In this document: piece by piece, positions 1 to 8,729 of the stretch
Position numbering within the stretch: the stretch's first letter is position 1
Layout of the letters: the number at the start of each line of letters is the position of its first letter
NCBI GenBank assembly: GCA_002839125.1
Contig: PGXI01000002.1
Location: 1-31,137 of the forward strand
Source: Tenericutes bacterium HGW-Tenericutes-5
GTDB lineage: Bacteria > Bacillota_I > Bacilli_A > Izemoplasmatales > Hujiaoplasmataceae
DNA: 31,137 nt
Direction: 5' to 3'
Made by a program: the position numbers and the translations under genes
Notes under the pieces: generated by a model
What the model saw: only the letters and a program-made list of their open reading frames with translations
What the model was told of the DNA's origin: nothing
Databases searched by the model: none

Positions 1-1655
1 GCATCAACTGTTAATGTAACAGTGATTTGAGTTACTTGAGAAGCCGCATCAACTGCGCCTGTAGCTACATCAATTGCTACATTGTCAGAAGAATAAGTTA
101 AAGTTACACCATAAAGGCTAGCTGGGAAATCTAAAGTTGTGTCTTCAACGATAGTTCCTGGATAATCTAGAGCTGCTAAAGCTGTGTTAACTGCTTCTTG
201 ATCATCAGCGATATTGATTTCAACATCTGCAGCTGTTCCGAAGAAGTTAGCATACCATACGCTCTTATCTGAACGCCATCCTTGAGTAATGATATCAATT
301 GTGATTTCAGTACCATGGAAAGCTTGAAGAACTGTCATATCTGATTTGTAATAAATCATGATTGAATCGCCATTAGGTTGAGTTGCACCATCAGCTAAAG
401 GAGCATCGAAATCATAATCTGTAGGAACTAAGAATACTGAATAGTTACCCCATGCAGAGTTATAATAAACTTTTGCTGTTACAGTATAAGCTTGGTATTG
501 GAATAGATTTTCTGGAGTAGGCATTGTTTGATCAGCAATAACATCTAAAATACTAGCCATAACTTGAATTGGAGCTGATGTAACAGCAGCTGTTGAAGCT
601 TCTGCTCTTAATGGTTGTGTGTCTGAACCTGTTAATTGTGGAGCGTTATAATAGATGTCAACGATACCGCTAATATCATATACGCCACCAATTTCAGATT
701 GGAATGTTGGAGTATAGATATAAATAATATCAACGCCATCAGTTAAGAATACGTCACCACTAGTGTGTTTAGCAATTACAGTAACGCCTAAGATTTTAAC
801 ATAAGAGTCTTCGCCTAAAGCAATAGCTTCAGCGATTGAAGATACTGGAGTACCTTCTTCCATCATAGCAACTGTAAATTCTTTAGTTCTTGTGAAGTCA
901 ACACCACCGATGTTTACTGTAGCTGTCATAGTAACAACAACATCTTCACCTTCAGGTTGAACGATTGTTCCGTCTGTTGCGATGTATTGTGGATGAGAAG
1001 ATTCCCAAGTCACATCATAACCAACACCATCAGCGTCTGTAGCAGAAGTTAAGAAATCTAATGAATCACTGTCTGCAGAAGACCATTTTTCTTTGAATGG
1101 GAACACCATTACTTTGTCAAGAACTTCATTTGCTCTTTCTTGATCAGTCTTGTCTAATTTACCAATTGTTACGAAGAACATAACTTCATGAGTTTGACCA
1201 CCAATTTCTAGTGTAGCAGTTAAAATAACTGTTTGATTACCAGTTGCATAACTTGGTCTAACTACTGTTCCATCATGTCCAAGGTAAGTTGTATTAGAAC
1301 TTGACCACGTGATGTTTGCATCGCCAATAACTGTTAAAAGCGTTAAATCAGCAACAGCTACGAATTCTTCATTTTCTAAAGTATCACTATATTCTGTTCT
1401 TAATGAAGCTTCAATAGTTGCCCAGTCAATTGGTAATGTTGTAGGCGCTTCAGTTGTAGGCGCTACTGTTGTAGGTGCCTGCGTCGTAGGCGCTTGCGTT
1501 GTAGGTGCCTGAGTAGTTGGAGCTACTGTAGTTGGAGCTGCCGTTGTAGGAGCTGCCGTTGTAGGCGCCTCAGTTGTAGTTCCTCCACACGCTACTAGCA
1601 CTAATGCAAAAATAGCTATGAAGAAAATACTCAAAAACTTTTTGTTGAATTTCAT
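1..1655 (-). CDS. Large surface lipoprotein with Ig-like and OB-fold-like domains (partial, C-terminus off window)
   Basis: The reading frame is open from an ATG at 1655 to the window edge: 551 codons with no stop, so the C-terminus is missing. A GGAGG lies just upstream of the ATG. Residues 1-23 form a lipoprotein signal with lipobox L20-V-A-C23. A Pro/Thr linker of PTTxA repeats covers about 25-74. Two segments (about 76-166 and 168-264) look like atrophied bacterial Ig-like domains, with a W-S/E-S-S core, a D-G-T turn and a TATxxxGG strand pair. Residues about 265-352 resemble the OB-fold found in secreted nucleases of the YhcR type, and about 378-475 may be a second OB-fold. Another Ig-like domain starts near 483. 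In known families these modules often precede an endonuclease or phosphatase domain, but none is visible here. It is the last gene seen in the nuclease/ABC-transporter unit, 74 nt after the binding protein gene. The lipoprotein assignment is firm; the function is unknown. Confidence 0.85.
   Translation of the reverse strand, partial: MKFNKKFLSIFFIAIFALVLVACGGTTTEAPTTAAPTTAAPTTVAPTTQAPTTQAPTTQAPTTVAPTTEAPTTLPIDWATIEASLRTEYSDTLENEEFVAVADLTLLTVIGDANITWSSSNTTYLGHDGTVVRPSYATGNQTVILTATLEIGGQTHEVMFFVTIGKLDKTDQERANEVLDKVMVFPFKEKWSSADSDSLDFLTSATDADGVGYDVTWESSHPQYIATDGTIVQPEGEDVVVTMTATVNIGGVDFTRTKEFTVAMMEEGTPVSSIAEAIALGEDSYVKILGVTVIAKHTSGDVFLTDGVDIIYIYTPTFQSEIGGVYDISGIVDIYYNAPQLTGSDTQPLRAEASTAAVTSAPIQVMASILDVIADQTMPTPENLFQYQAYTVTAKVYYNSAWGNYSVFLVPTDYDFDAPLADGATQPNGDSIMIYYKSDMTVLQAFHGTEITIDIITQGWRSDKSVWYANFFGTAADVEINIADDQEAVNTALAALDYPGTIVEDTTLDFPASLYGVTLTYSSDNVAIDVATGAVDAASQVTQITVTLTVD
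1438..1572 (-). repeat. 15-bp coding tandem repeat (PTTxA linker)
   Basis: There are nine consecutive degenerate 15-bp units, each encoding a five-residue Pro-Thr-Thr-X-Ala block in the linker of the large lipoprotein. Units differ mainly at third codon positions and at the X residue. One stretch (1498-1526) is identical over 29 bp to 3486-3514 in the neighbouring binding-protein gene. Confidence 0.9.
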
Positions 1656-1729
1656 ATTATCCTCCTTTTTTAGAATAATTTAAATTATATGTTAAATTAA
1701 TACTTCAAACTTATTAATTTAAGCTCTTT

Positions 1730-3628
1730 TTATGCTAATACTCTTTCTGAATTTGCTACCGCTGCTGCGATTGCATCATCAATAATATCTTCTTTTGTTG
1801 TTCCTTCTAATGAACCTAAAATAACTCTTTCAAAAGCTATTTCAACTTCAGCTCTAGCTGTTGATGAACCAATAAATGCTTGGTCATAGAATAAGAAGTC
1901 TGATTGTTGAGCCGCTGCATTAGCTGCGAATGATTTCATTAAATCTTCTCCAGCAAGTGGGTTTCCTAAATCATTTACACCTAATCTAAATTGATCATAT
2001 TCAGGCATATCATAAACTGAATATCTTACTGGTGAATAACCAGTTGTTAAAGCAAAGTCTAATTGAACTTCTTTAGAAGTTAAATATTTTAAGAATAACC
2101 AAGAAGCTAGTTTTTGTTGATCAGTACCAGCGGTAGTGATTGACATATTAGTTCCTTGTTGAATTGCGGTTCTGTTTTGTGGCATGTCTGCGTTATAAGG
2201 CATTGGCATAACACCAAATTCAAATACAAATTCACCATTAACTACTGTAGGAGTATTATATCTAGCTCCACCAGTTGAACCGAATGTTACTGCAGTTTGA
2301 CCAATCTTGAAAGCGTCAGATGCATATTCAGTACCCCATTTTCCAGGTAATGTAAATGGATTGTCGCGATTGTCAAAGAAGTAACTTAACATTGCTCTAG
2401 TTTGATCGTTATCAAATAAGATAACACCATTTCTAGCTGAATCGATACCAGTATATTGTCCGCCCCATTGTCTTGTTAATGTGATGAAGGCATTTGCTGG
2501 TGAATCATAAGTAATCGGAATGAAATTATCTTTTATCGCTTGAATTTCTTCTGGAGTTTTGTGAACTGATGTTGTTGTAGAAAGATTTAACTTAGCAGTA
2601 ATGCCATCAATTACATCATCTTTAATTTCATATAGATAAGGAGCTACATCAAATAGTCCTTGCCATGTGTTTGGAACTTCATCAATGATGCCATCAGCGA
2701 TTAATATATCAAACATAGTTTTGTTATAGATCATAACTTCTGTTGATTTATTAAATGGTACTGAATAATATTCGCCATCATTTGTATATTGAGAATTTTC
2801 ACGACGATAACTTAATAAAATGTCTAAGAAAGCTTCATCAGGATCTGTTGCATCATAACCAAATGTTGGGTTGAATATATAAGGAGTTAGAGGAATTACT
2901 CCATCGTTGTCGATATATTCCATAACGTGGTCAGGATAATTTTGAACGATATTAGGAATACTACCACCTCTAATGGCATTAACCATGTTTTCTCTTAACT
3001 CATCATAGTTGTTACCATTCTTTTCAATACTTACCGTGATGTTTGGATATAAAGCCATAAATTCACTTGCGTATTTTAATAGAGCAGTTTCAACTGACGC
3101 ACCATTAGAATGCCATAAATTAATTGAAATTGGATCAGTTGTTAATTCTGTAGGAATTGTGAATCCTGATAATTCCTTAACAGTTAATGTTATAAGTTCT
3201 GTTACTACATTTCCATCTGAATCTTGAGCATAGGCATATACTTCATATGTCCCAACTCTAGTTGTAGAGTATGCACCAGCTGTTAAAATTGGTAACTCTC
3301 CATCTTCAGCGTCGATAACCTTAGCACCTGCTAAAATATCATAAGCTGTAGCACCTTTGTAAACTGTTTGTTTAGGGAACAAACCTACAAATTGTGGTAC
3401 AGTATTAGTGCCTGGGTCTTCAGTTGTAGTAGTTTCTCCAGTAGTTGGAGCTACTGTAGTAGGACCATCAGTAGTCGGTCCATTTGTTGTAGGTGCCTGA
3501 GTAGTTGGAGCTACCGTTGTTGGCGCCTGAGTTGTTGGTGCTTCTGTCGTTGTTTTATTACAGCCTACAAAAACGACTGCTAAAATCAACAATAGAAACA
3601 GACCAATAAATTTTTTTGTCAAATTCAT
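1730..3628 (-). CDS. ABC transporter extracellular solute-binding lipoprotein (family 1, sugar type) with N-terminal Ig-like domain
   Basis: This is a 632-residue lipoprotein that would present substrate to the adjacent ABC permeases on the outer face of the membrane. Residues 1-23 are a signal peptide ending in F-V-G-C23. A PTT-rich linker (about 24-75) is followed by a DUF5011-like Ig domain (about 80-155, ending in a V-G-T-Y-E-V-Y-A strand). The remainder (about 165-632) has the look of a family 1 sugar-binding protein: INLWHSNG at the start of the fold, a P-N-I-T-V motif, and a MPMP...NRTAIQQGTN hinge segment. It is longer than usual (family about 400-450) because of the added linker and Ig domain. 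AGGAGG precedes the ATG. It lies 72 nt after the small lipoprotein and 74 nt before the large one, so all are probably co-transcribed. The ligand cannot be read from sequence; sugar is the family default. Confidence 0.9.
   Translation of the reverse strand: MNLTKKFIGLFLLLILAVVFVGCNKTTTEAPTTQAPTTVAPTTQAPTTNGPTTDGPTTVAPTTGETTTTEDPGTNTVPQFVGLFPKQTVYKGATAYDILAGAKVIDAEDGELPILTAGAYSTTRVGTYEVYAYAQDSDGNVVTELITLTVKELSGFTIPTELTTDPISINLWHSNGASVETALLKYASEFMALYPNITVSIEKNGNNYDELRENMVNAIRGGSIPNIVQNYPDHVMEYIDNDGVIPLTPYIFNPTFGYDATDPDEAFLDILLSYRRENSQYTNDGEYYSVPFNKSTEVMIYNKTMFDILIADGIIDEVPNTWQGLFDVAPYLYEIKDDVIDGITAKLNLSTTTSVHKTPEEIQAIKDNFIPITYDSPANAFITLTRQWGGQYTGIDSARNGVILFDNDQTRAMLSYFFDNRDNPFTLPGKWGTEYASDAFKIGQTAVTFGSTGGARYNTPTVVNGEFVFEFGVMPMPYNADMPQNRTAIQQGTNMSITTAGTDQQKLASWLFLKYLTSKEVQLDFALTTGYSPVRYSVYDMPEYDQFRLGVNDLGNPLAGEDLMKSFAANAAAQQSDFLFYDQAFIGSSTARAEVEIAFERVILGSLEGTTKEDIIDDAIAAAVANSERVLA
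3441..3545 (-). repeat. 15-bp coding tandem repeat in binding-protein linker
   Basis: Seven 15-bp units encode the PTT-X-X linker of the solute-binding lipoprotein. They are related to the array at 1438-1572, and 29 bp (3486-3514) are identical in the same orientation to 1498-1526. Confidence 0.85.
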
Positions 3629-3700
3629 TTTATTCCTCCTTGAATAACTAAATATTACATATTTATATTATATAACAATTTTATTTGAATTACCATAGAA

Positions 3701-4261
3701 CTACTCTTCTTGAGCAACTACTTTTATAACACCTGGTAGTTCGGCTTTTGCTCCTTCACTATCGGTTACACGAAGTGTTACTTTCATTTCTCCACCGATA
3801 GATGTTAGAACTTCAAGAACAAATATCGTTCCGCCTATACCATCATCTAAGATATAATTACCTTCTTGGTCAGTTTTTAAACTTCCCCATAATTCTTCAT
3901 CTAATTCATCCACAACTCCGTCGAAATTAGCATCAGAATCTTCTTCCCAGCGTTGATAAAAGTTGGTAATGATTATATTAGACGAAATATCTTCATATTC
4001 TCTTTCGGTACCCCAGATTACTTTTTCTTGATTGTAATCAATGGCTCTTAAGTTATCATTTTCAATTAAATGTTGAATCATATCATTTGGATCAAATTGT
4101 GTTCCTTTAACGTATTCATAAGTTACTTCTACTACACTTTCAGGCTCTCCATCGACTAAGATAGCAAATTGAGGTGCCATGTTTCTTATTGATGGACATC
4201 CCATCAATGTTAGTGATAATGATGCAAGTAATAAGAATAATAAGATTCTTTTAGTTTTCAT
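3701..4261 (-). CDS. Small lipoprotein with an EF-hand/dockerin-like calcium loop
   Basis: This 186-residue protein has a clear lipoprotein signal: basic MKTKR, a hydrophobic run, and lipobox L19-M-G-C22. The mature part is acidic and not recognised as a known family. Residues 110-121 fit a 12-residue calcium-binding loop with D110, N112, D114, G115, D118 and D121 in the expected places. The C-terminal part (about 130-183) looks like a beta-sandwich, with a K-V-T-L-R-V-T-D strand typical of Ig-like folds. The gene lies 12 nt after the permease gene and 72 nt before the binding-protein gene. It may be an accessory surface subunit of the transporter. A calcium site would suit a neighbouring calcium-dependent nuclease, but that link is inference. 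Confidence 0.75.
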   Translation of the reverse strand: MKTKRILLFLLLASLSLTLMGCPSIRNMAPQFAILVDGEPESVVEVTYEYVKGTQFDPNDMIQHLIENDNLRAIDYNQEKVIWGTEREYEDISSNIIITNFYQRWEEDSDANFDGVVDELDEELWGSLKTDQEGNYILDDGIGGTIFVLEVLTSIGGEMKVTLRVTDSEGAKAELPGVIKVVAQEE

Positions 4262-4273
4262 TTTCTCTCACCC

Positions 4274-5752
4274 TTACCCTTTCGTTCCGCTTCGACCAAT
4301 ACCGTTCATGATGTATTTTCTAAACATGAAGAATACAATCAATAGTGGTACTGTTACTAATGTTGAAGCAGCGATTTGTAAGTTGTACATAACTCTACCC
4401 GTATCTAAAACGAAGTCAGTATCTCTTAGCGCATTTGATATCAACCAATAGTTAGAACCATTAATATCGCCAACACTCGTGATAATACGTGGCCAAATAT
4501 ACGCATTCCATGAACCGAAGATATTTAAGATAGTAATTGTGAAAATAGTTGGTGAAGCGATAGGAACCATTACTCTCATAAGGTATTTAAAGTCGCTACA
4601 GCCATCAACACGAGCTGCTTTATATAATGATTCTGGAATTTGTTTAAAGTTTTGTCTTAAGAAGAAAATATAAGATATACTCGTTACAAACGGTAAGATC
4701 ATAGCTAAGAAGTATTGATTTTCACCTGCAGGGTTACCAATCCAACCAAATCCGTTTTTACTTACAGTAATGAAGTTTGTAATAATGTATAATTCGCCAG
4801 GAATCATCATTGTCATAATTAAGATTGAGAATAATAATTCGCGACCTTTAAATTCGATTCTGGCAAAAGCATATGCTGATAATACTGTTGTAATTATCGT
4901 TCCGAATGTTGAAAGAAGCGCTACAATTACAGTATTTTTAATGTAAAGACCAAAGTTTTGTTCTGTTAAAACAACTTTATAGTTAACCCAATTCCATCGA
5001 TCTATCCACAAGAAAAATTGCGGATTCAATGTCGATGAAGATTCTGAGAAAGTTTTAACTGATGTCAGTACCATCCAATAGAATGGAATGATAATAATTA
5101 ATGCAATCAAAACCAAGAATAAATAAGTCAACAATAGTCTAACGGTGCTTACAGCAGTTTGACGACGAATGCTTTTTTTAATTGATAATGAATATTCATC
5201 TTTAACTTCTTCGTCTTCAACAATTTCTAACTTTTTAGCTTTTCTTTCGGCTCTTTTGTTTTTAATTGCCGGTATTATACTTTTAAAGAATTCCTTTGGT
5301 GAATAACCTTTAAGAAATTTTATATAAACGAAAGTATTATAAACTCTTAACCCGGCTCCAACAAAGTTAAATGTCAACAAGTTAATTATAGCTTGAACAA
5401 ATGTTGAGGCTGTTGAATAAGAATCAATATCATAAATTGTTCTAGTTTTGTTCTTTTTGATGTTAATAAATAACATTGGGAACGCAACAATGAAGAAGAT
5501 TATCAAGATTGAGATAATACTATTCATTTGTCCTCTGTTAAGAACTAAATTGCTGAAAATTCCTGGAAAATCGTTGTAAATCGGATTAAATGTTTCTAAA
5601 TCTTCTAGTATTACGCTTTGACCATCCATTGGCATTTGCAAATGATTAAACAAAAACAGGAATAAAGCGATATAAGTAATAACAGCTAATGCATCAAATA
5701 TAAGTGTAATTTTTTCTATCTTTTTAGATTTTAAAAATAATTGTTTTTCCAT
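4274..5752 (-). CDS. ABC transporter permease, MalG/UgpE type, with long N-terminal extension
   Basis: The C-terminal portion (about 205-492) is a carbohydrate-type inner-membrane permease with about six membrane segments and the cytoplasmic EAA loop near 380-410 (Y-K-A-A-R-V-D-G-C-S), which docks on the ATPase. MalG-type permeases are usually about 270-300 residues; this one has 492. The extra N-terminal 200 residues include a membrane helix near 15-37, another near 75-96, a possible short hydrophobic stretch near 118-135, and a basic stretch near 150-190. AGGAG lies upstream of the ATG. It is 15 nt downstream of the partner permease and 12 nt upstream of the small lipoprotein. The permease role is secure; the extension is unexplained. 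Confidence 0.9.
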   Translation of the reverse strand: MEKQLFLKSKKIEKITLIFDALAVITYIALFLFLFNHLQMPMDGQSVILEDLETFNPIYNDFPGIFSNLVLNRGQMNSIISILIIFFIVAFPMLFINIKKNKTRTIYDIDSYSTASTFVQAIINLLTFNFVGAGLRVYNTFVYIKFLKGYSPKEFFKSIIPAIKNKRAERKAKKLEIVEDEEVKDEYSLSIKKSIRRQTAVSTVRLLLTYLFLVLIALIIIIPFYWMVLTSVKTFSESSSTLNPQFFLWIDRWNWVNYKVVLTEQNFGLYIKNTVIVALLSTFGTIITTVLSAYAFARIEFKGRELLFSILIMTMMIPGELYIITNFITVSKNGFGWIGNPAGENQYFLAMILPFVTSISYIFFLRQNFKQIPESLYKAARVDGCSDFKYLMRVMVPIASPTIFTITILNIFGSWNAYIWPRIITSVGDINGSNYWLISNALRDTDFVLDTGRVMYNLQIAASTLVTVPLLIVFFMFRKYIMNGIGRSGTKG

Positions 5753-5767
5753 TATATAGCTCCTTTC

Positions 5768-6850
5768 CTAGTAATGAACACGTTTTTTGCTGACTTGCAT
5801 CTGGACTATAGTAAGGACTAATATAATCGCAAACAATATCAAAGAACCAGCAGCCGCAACGGACAATTGTCCTTCTTTGCTACCATCAATGAATTGATAG
5901 ATGTACATAACGATTGATTGGAGGTTGTAGTTTGCTCCCGGAGGAGTACCTTGAACACCAAACAACGCAACAATAGCATTATAAATCTTAAAAGCACCAA
6001 TTACTGAAGTAACTGTGATATAGAATATCATTGGCGAAATTAATGGAACAGTAATTTTGCTAAATATTCTTCCCTTAGGTGTCGCATCAATTGATGCCGC
6101 TTGATAATATTGTTTGTCAATACCTTGAATACTCGTTAAAAATACCATAATCTTAAATGCTAATGATGACCAAACACTATAGAAAATAAGTACGAACATT
6201 GAGCGCCAATAAACAGCGTTTGTCTCCACCCAAGATAGTTCTGAAGCATCAATTCCAAAGAAGCTAATAAACTGATTAACCAGACCACCTTGCGTTTTAA
6301 ACATATAAGCAAATACTAATCCAATCGCGATTGTATTGGTTACATATGGCAAAAAGTAAACTGTTTGGAAGAATCCTTTTAACGGTTTAATTGAATTCAA
6401 AGCTACAGATATTCCTAATGCCAAGAAAATTGATATTGGAACGCTGATGAAAACAATAATCAAAGTGTTGATAACCGCACTTGATGCCGTATGTGATGCT
6501 GGTACAATAAATGACTCATCAGTTAATACTTTAATAAAGTTACCGAATATTGTATAACCAGTAATACTATCTGAAGTCATATTATAGTTTTCATATACAA
6601 CTAGTGCAAATGAGTTAATGATCGGCCAGAAAGTAAAGATACCTAAAACGATTAAAGCTGGCGATAAATAGACCAAAGCCTTTGCCCATCCAGGGAATTT
6701 TCCAGCAGGGTTGATTTTCTTTTTATCTAGAAAATCACTGATTTTTCTTTTAAACTTATTAATATATCTCCTAATATTCCAAAAGAAGTTTTTAATAGCA
6801 TTCCCAATCTTTATTAAAAACTCTTTGGCGTTTTTAATAAAATTACCCAT
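5768..6850 (-). CDS. ABC transporter permease, MalF/UgpA type
   Basis: This 360-residue membrane protein forms the transmembrane channel together with the downstream MalG-type permease. A strongly basic cytoplasmic tail covers about 1-50. The first helix is near 58-82, and five more follow. The EAA loop near 250-270 reads Y-Y-Q-A-A-S-I-D-A-T-P-K-G and is followed by the usual P-L-I-S-P helix. The start overlaps the end of the ATPase gene by 8 nt, which indicates translational coupling, and the next permease begins 15 nt after the stop. Substrate class is by family only (sugars, glycerol-3-phosphate and related). Confidence 0.92.
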   Translation of the reverse strand: MGNFIKNAKEFLIKIGNAIKNFFWNIRRYINKFKRKISDFLDKKKINPAGKFPGWAKALVYLSPALIVLGIFTFWPIINSFALVVYENYNMTSDSITGYTIFGNFIKVLTDESFIVPASHTASSAVINTLIIVFISVPISIFLALGISVALNSIKPLKGFFQTVYFLPYVTNTIAIGLVFAYMFKTQGGLVNQFISFFGIDASELSWVETNAVYWRSMFVLIFYSVWSSLAFKIMVFLTSIQGIDKQYYQAASIDATPKGRIFSKITVPLISPMIFYITVTSVIGAFKIYNAIVALFGVQGTPPGANYNLQSIVMYIYQFIDGSKEGQLSVAAAGSLILFAIILVLTIVQMQVSKKRVHY

Positions 6851-7901
6851 GGTTTACTACCTTTCCTGTTTGTTTATCAAAGATATAAACTCTTTCTGGT
6901 TTAATTGTCAATGAAACTGATTTTTGATTAACTTTCATTGTGTCAGAATCAACTAAAGCTCTAACGTTGTTACCATTGAATTCAAAATGGATCATCGTGT
7001 CTCTACCGATATGGAAGATATCTTTGATTTCTGTTTTAAATCCGTCATCAGCTACTCTAAAGTTTTCCGGTCTCATTCCAACGTCGTAAAGTCCGTCAGG
7101 AACATTTAATGTCATAAACGGTTTTTCGTTGATAATAAGCTTTTTGTTTTTAACTTCCGCTTCAAATGCATTAATAGGAGGATTACCTAAGAATTTTGCA
7201 ACAAATAGATTTCCTGGTTGGTTATACATTGATTGAGGAGCTGCATATTGTTGTTCTTTCCCAAAATCTAAAACAACCATTTTATCAGAGATACTCATAG
7301 CCTCTTCTTGGTCATGCGTTACGAAGATTGTCGTAATGCCTGTTTCTCTTTGAATACGTTTGATTTCTTCACGCATTTGCAGTCTTAATCTCGCGTCAAG
7401 GTTTGATAGAGGTTCATCTAGCAATAAAACTCTTGGTTTTTTCACTAAAGCTCTAGCGATTGCAACACGTTGTTGCTGACCGCCTGAAAGTTGTGATGGT
7501 TTTCTATCCAAAAGTTCACCGATACCTACAAGGTTAGCCATTTCTTTAACTCTTGCAAATGCTTCATCTCTAGGCACATCAAGATTTTCTAATGGGAATA
7601 AAATGTTTTTAAATACTGTCATATGAGGATAAAGGGCATAATTTTGGAATACTAAACCGATTCCTCTTTTTTCAGGTGCTAATTTTGTTACATCATCTTC
7701 TCCGAAGAAAATTTTCCCGCCTGTTGGTTTTACCAATCCGGCAATCATAAACAATGTTGTTGATTTTCCACAACCAGATGGACCTAATAAAGCAACTAAT
7801 GTCCCCGATTCAATAGTAATATCAAGATTGTCTACCGCTCTAGTTTCTTGTCCATTTTTATTTGTGAAAACCTTTGTTAATTTTTCTAATCTTAATTCCA
7901 T
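6843..7901 (-). CDS. ABC transporter ATP-binding protein, MalK/UgpC/MsmK type
   Basis: This is the 352-residue ATPase that powers the adjacent importer. Visible motifs in order: Walker A G-P-S-G-C-G-K-S-T (about 40), Q-loop V-F-Q-N-Y-A-L-Y-P-H, signature L-S-G-G-Q-Q-Q-R, Walker B V-L-L-L-D-E-P-L-S-N-L-D, and the H-loop F-V-T-H-D-Q-E-E-A-M. A C-terminal TOBE regulatory region follows (about 235-352, with G-M-R-P-E-N-F), as in CUT1 ATPases. A TTG 18 nt upstream would add six residues, but it overlaps the GGGAGGA ribosome site at 7911-7917, so the ATG at 7901 is the start. The gene overlaps the first permease by 8 nt. Such ATPases can serve several importers in one cell. Confidence 0.93.
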   Translation of the reverse strand: MELRLEKLTKVFTNKNGQETRAVDNLDITIESGTLVALLGPSGCGKSTTLFMIAGLVKPTGGKIFFGEDDVTKLAPEKRGIGLVFQNYALYPHMTVFKNILFPLENLDVPRDEAFARVKEMANLVGIGELLDRKPSQLSGGQQQRVAIARALVKKPRVLLLDEPLSNLDARLRLQMREEIKRIQRETGITTIFVTHDQEEAMSISDKMVVLDFGKEQQYAAPQSMYNQPGNLFVAKFLGNPPINAFEAEVKNKKLIINEKPFMTLNVPDGLYDVGMRPENFRVADDGFKTEIKDIFHIGRDTMIHFEFNGNNVRALVDSDTMKVNQKSVSLTIKPERVYIFDKQTGKVVNHG

Positions 7902-7946
7902 AAAAATATTTCCTCCCAAATACTATATAGTAATTTTTATTTATTT

Positions 7947-8729
7947 TTAATCGTATTTTCTTCTTCTAAAGAAGATTAAGTATGTTGCTAGTGCTAAAAC
8001 TATAAAATAAATTGCTAGATTAACCATTAAAACTGAACCATTAAGTTGGTTATCTTCATCAAGATGGATTATTCTTACTCCAATTAAGTCATCTTGAAGA
8101 TTCTCGATTGTTTCTTCGTCTGGAAGAGCATCATATTCTTGAAAAAAGCTTTCCAAATTCTGTTTTATTGTGAAATCATATTCAGTTATATTTAAAGCGC
8201 TTTCAGTAATAATGCTTTCATCTTTTCCTATCAAGTTAATTTTATCAAAATCGTTCTCTAAAAACAATTCTTTCGGGATATAAATTTGACCTTTGTCATT
8301 TACTCCATTAAGAATATTTAAAGTCTTAAATTTTGTTAAAGGAATGATAAATTCATCTTCTGTATTAGCTTCAATAAGGCTAATTTCGCTAATTAAAGAT
8401 AAATCTTCCGTGTCACTATAAACTATTATATAAATGTATTCTAGTACTACTAGTTGTTCTTGATCATTAATCTCAGCGGTTGCTATTTCATAACCTCTTA
8501 TTTGATATCCGTCTTGATCTATTGAAATAATTGGATTACTTTTATGATAATCTGGTATTGATGTATAAAAGTAATAAAAATCGGGGACATCATCAGTATC
8601 ATCGGTTAATGAAGCTCCAAAAACTTCCTCATAGAAACGATTGGCAGTGATATCTATTGAGTATGTAAAAACTAGCAAGAATATCCCAACTGCCATAAGT
8701 GCGTAAAGGAATCTACCAAAAATTCTCAT
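7947..8729 (-). CDS. Bitopic membrane protein of unknown function in the transporter operon
   Basis: This 260-residue protein has one hydrophobic helix near the N-terminus (about 7-27) and one at the C-terminus (about 229-252), followed by a short basic tail R-R-R-K. The roughly 200-residue middle part is acidic, rich in beta-type patterns, and probably outside the cell. I do not recognise the family. Its ATG overlaps the stop of the nuclease gene in an ATGA arrangement, so the two are translationally coupled, and the ATPase gene follows 45 nt later. The position between nuclease and importer suggests a surface or coupling role, but no motif supports a specific function. Confidence 0.75.
   Translation of the reverse strand: MRIFGRFLYALMAVGIFLLVFTYSIDITANRFYEEVFGASLTDDTDDVPDFYYFYTSIPDYHKSNPIISIDQDGYQIRGYEIATAEINDQEQLVVLEYIYIIVYSDTEDLSLISEISLIEANTEDEFIIPLTKFKTLNILNGVNDKGQIYIPKELFLENDFDKINLIGKDESIITESALNITEYDFTIKQNLESFFQEYDALPDEETIENLQDDLIGVRIIHLDEDNQLNGSVLMVNLAIYFIVLALATYLIFFRRRKYD

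Noticed and set aside
1309..1512. Plus-strand open frame with V-V-G-A repeats
   Set aside because: It is the complement of the PTTxA-coding repeat and has no ribosome site.
1438..1572. Regular short repeats that could suggest a CRISPR array
   Set aside because: Units are contiguous 15-bp blocks without spacers and encode an in-frame PTTxA linker.
3368..3583. Plus-strand Ser/Cys-rich open frame
   Set aside because: Antisense shadow of the linker and signal region of the solute-binding lipoprotein gene.
7902..7919. Upstream TTG start for the ABC ATPase
   Set aside because: The codon overlaps the GGGAGGA ribosome site that serves the ATG at 7901.
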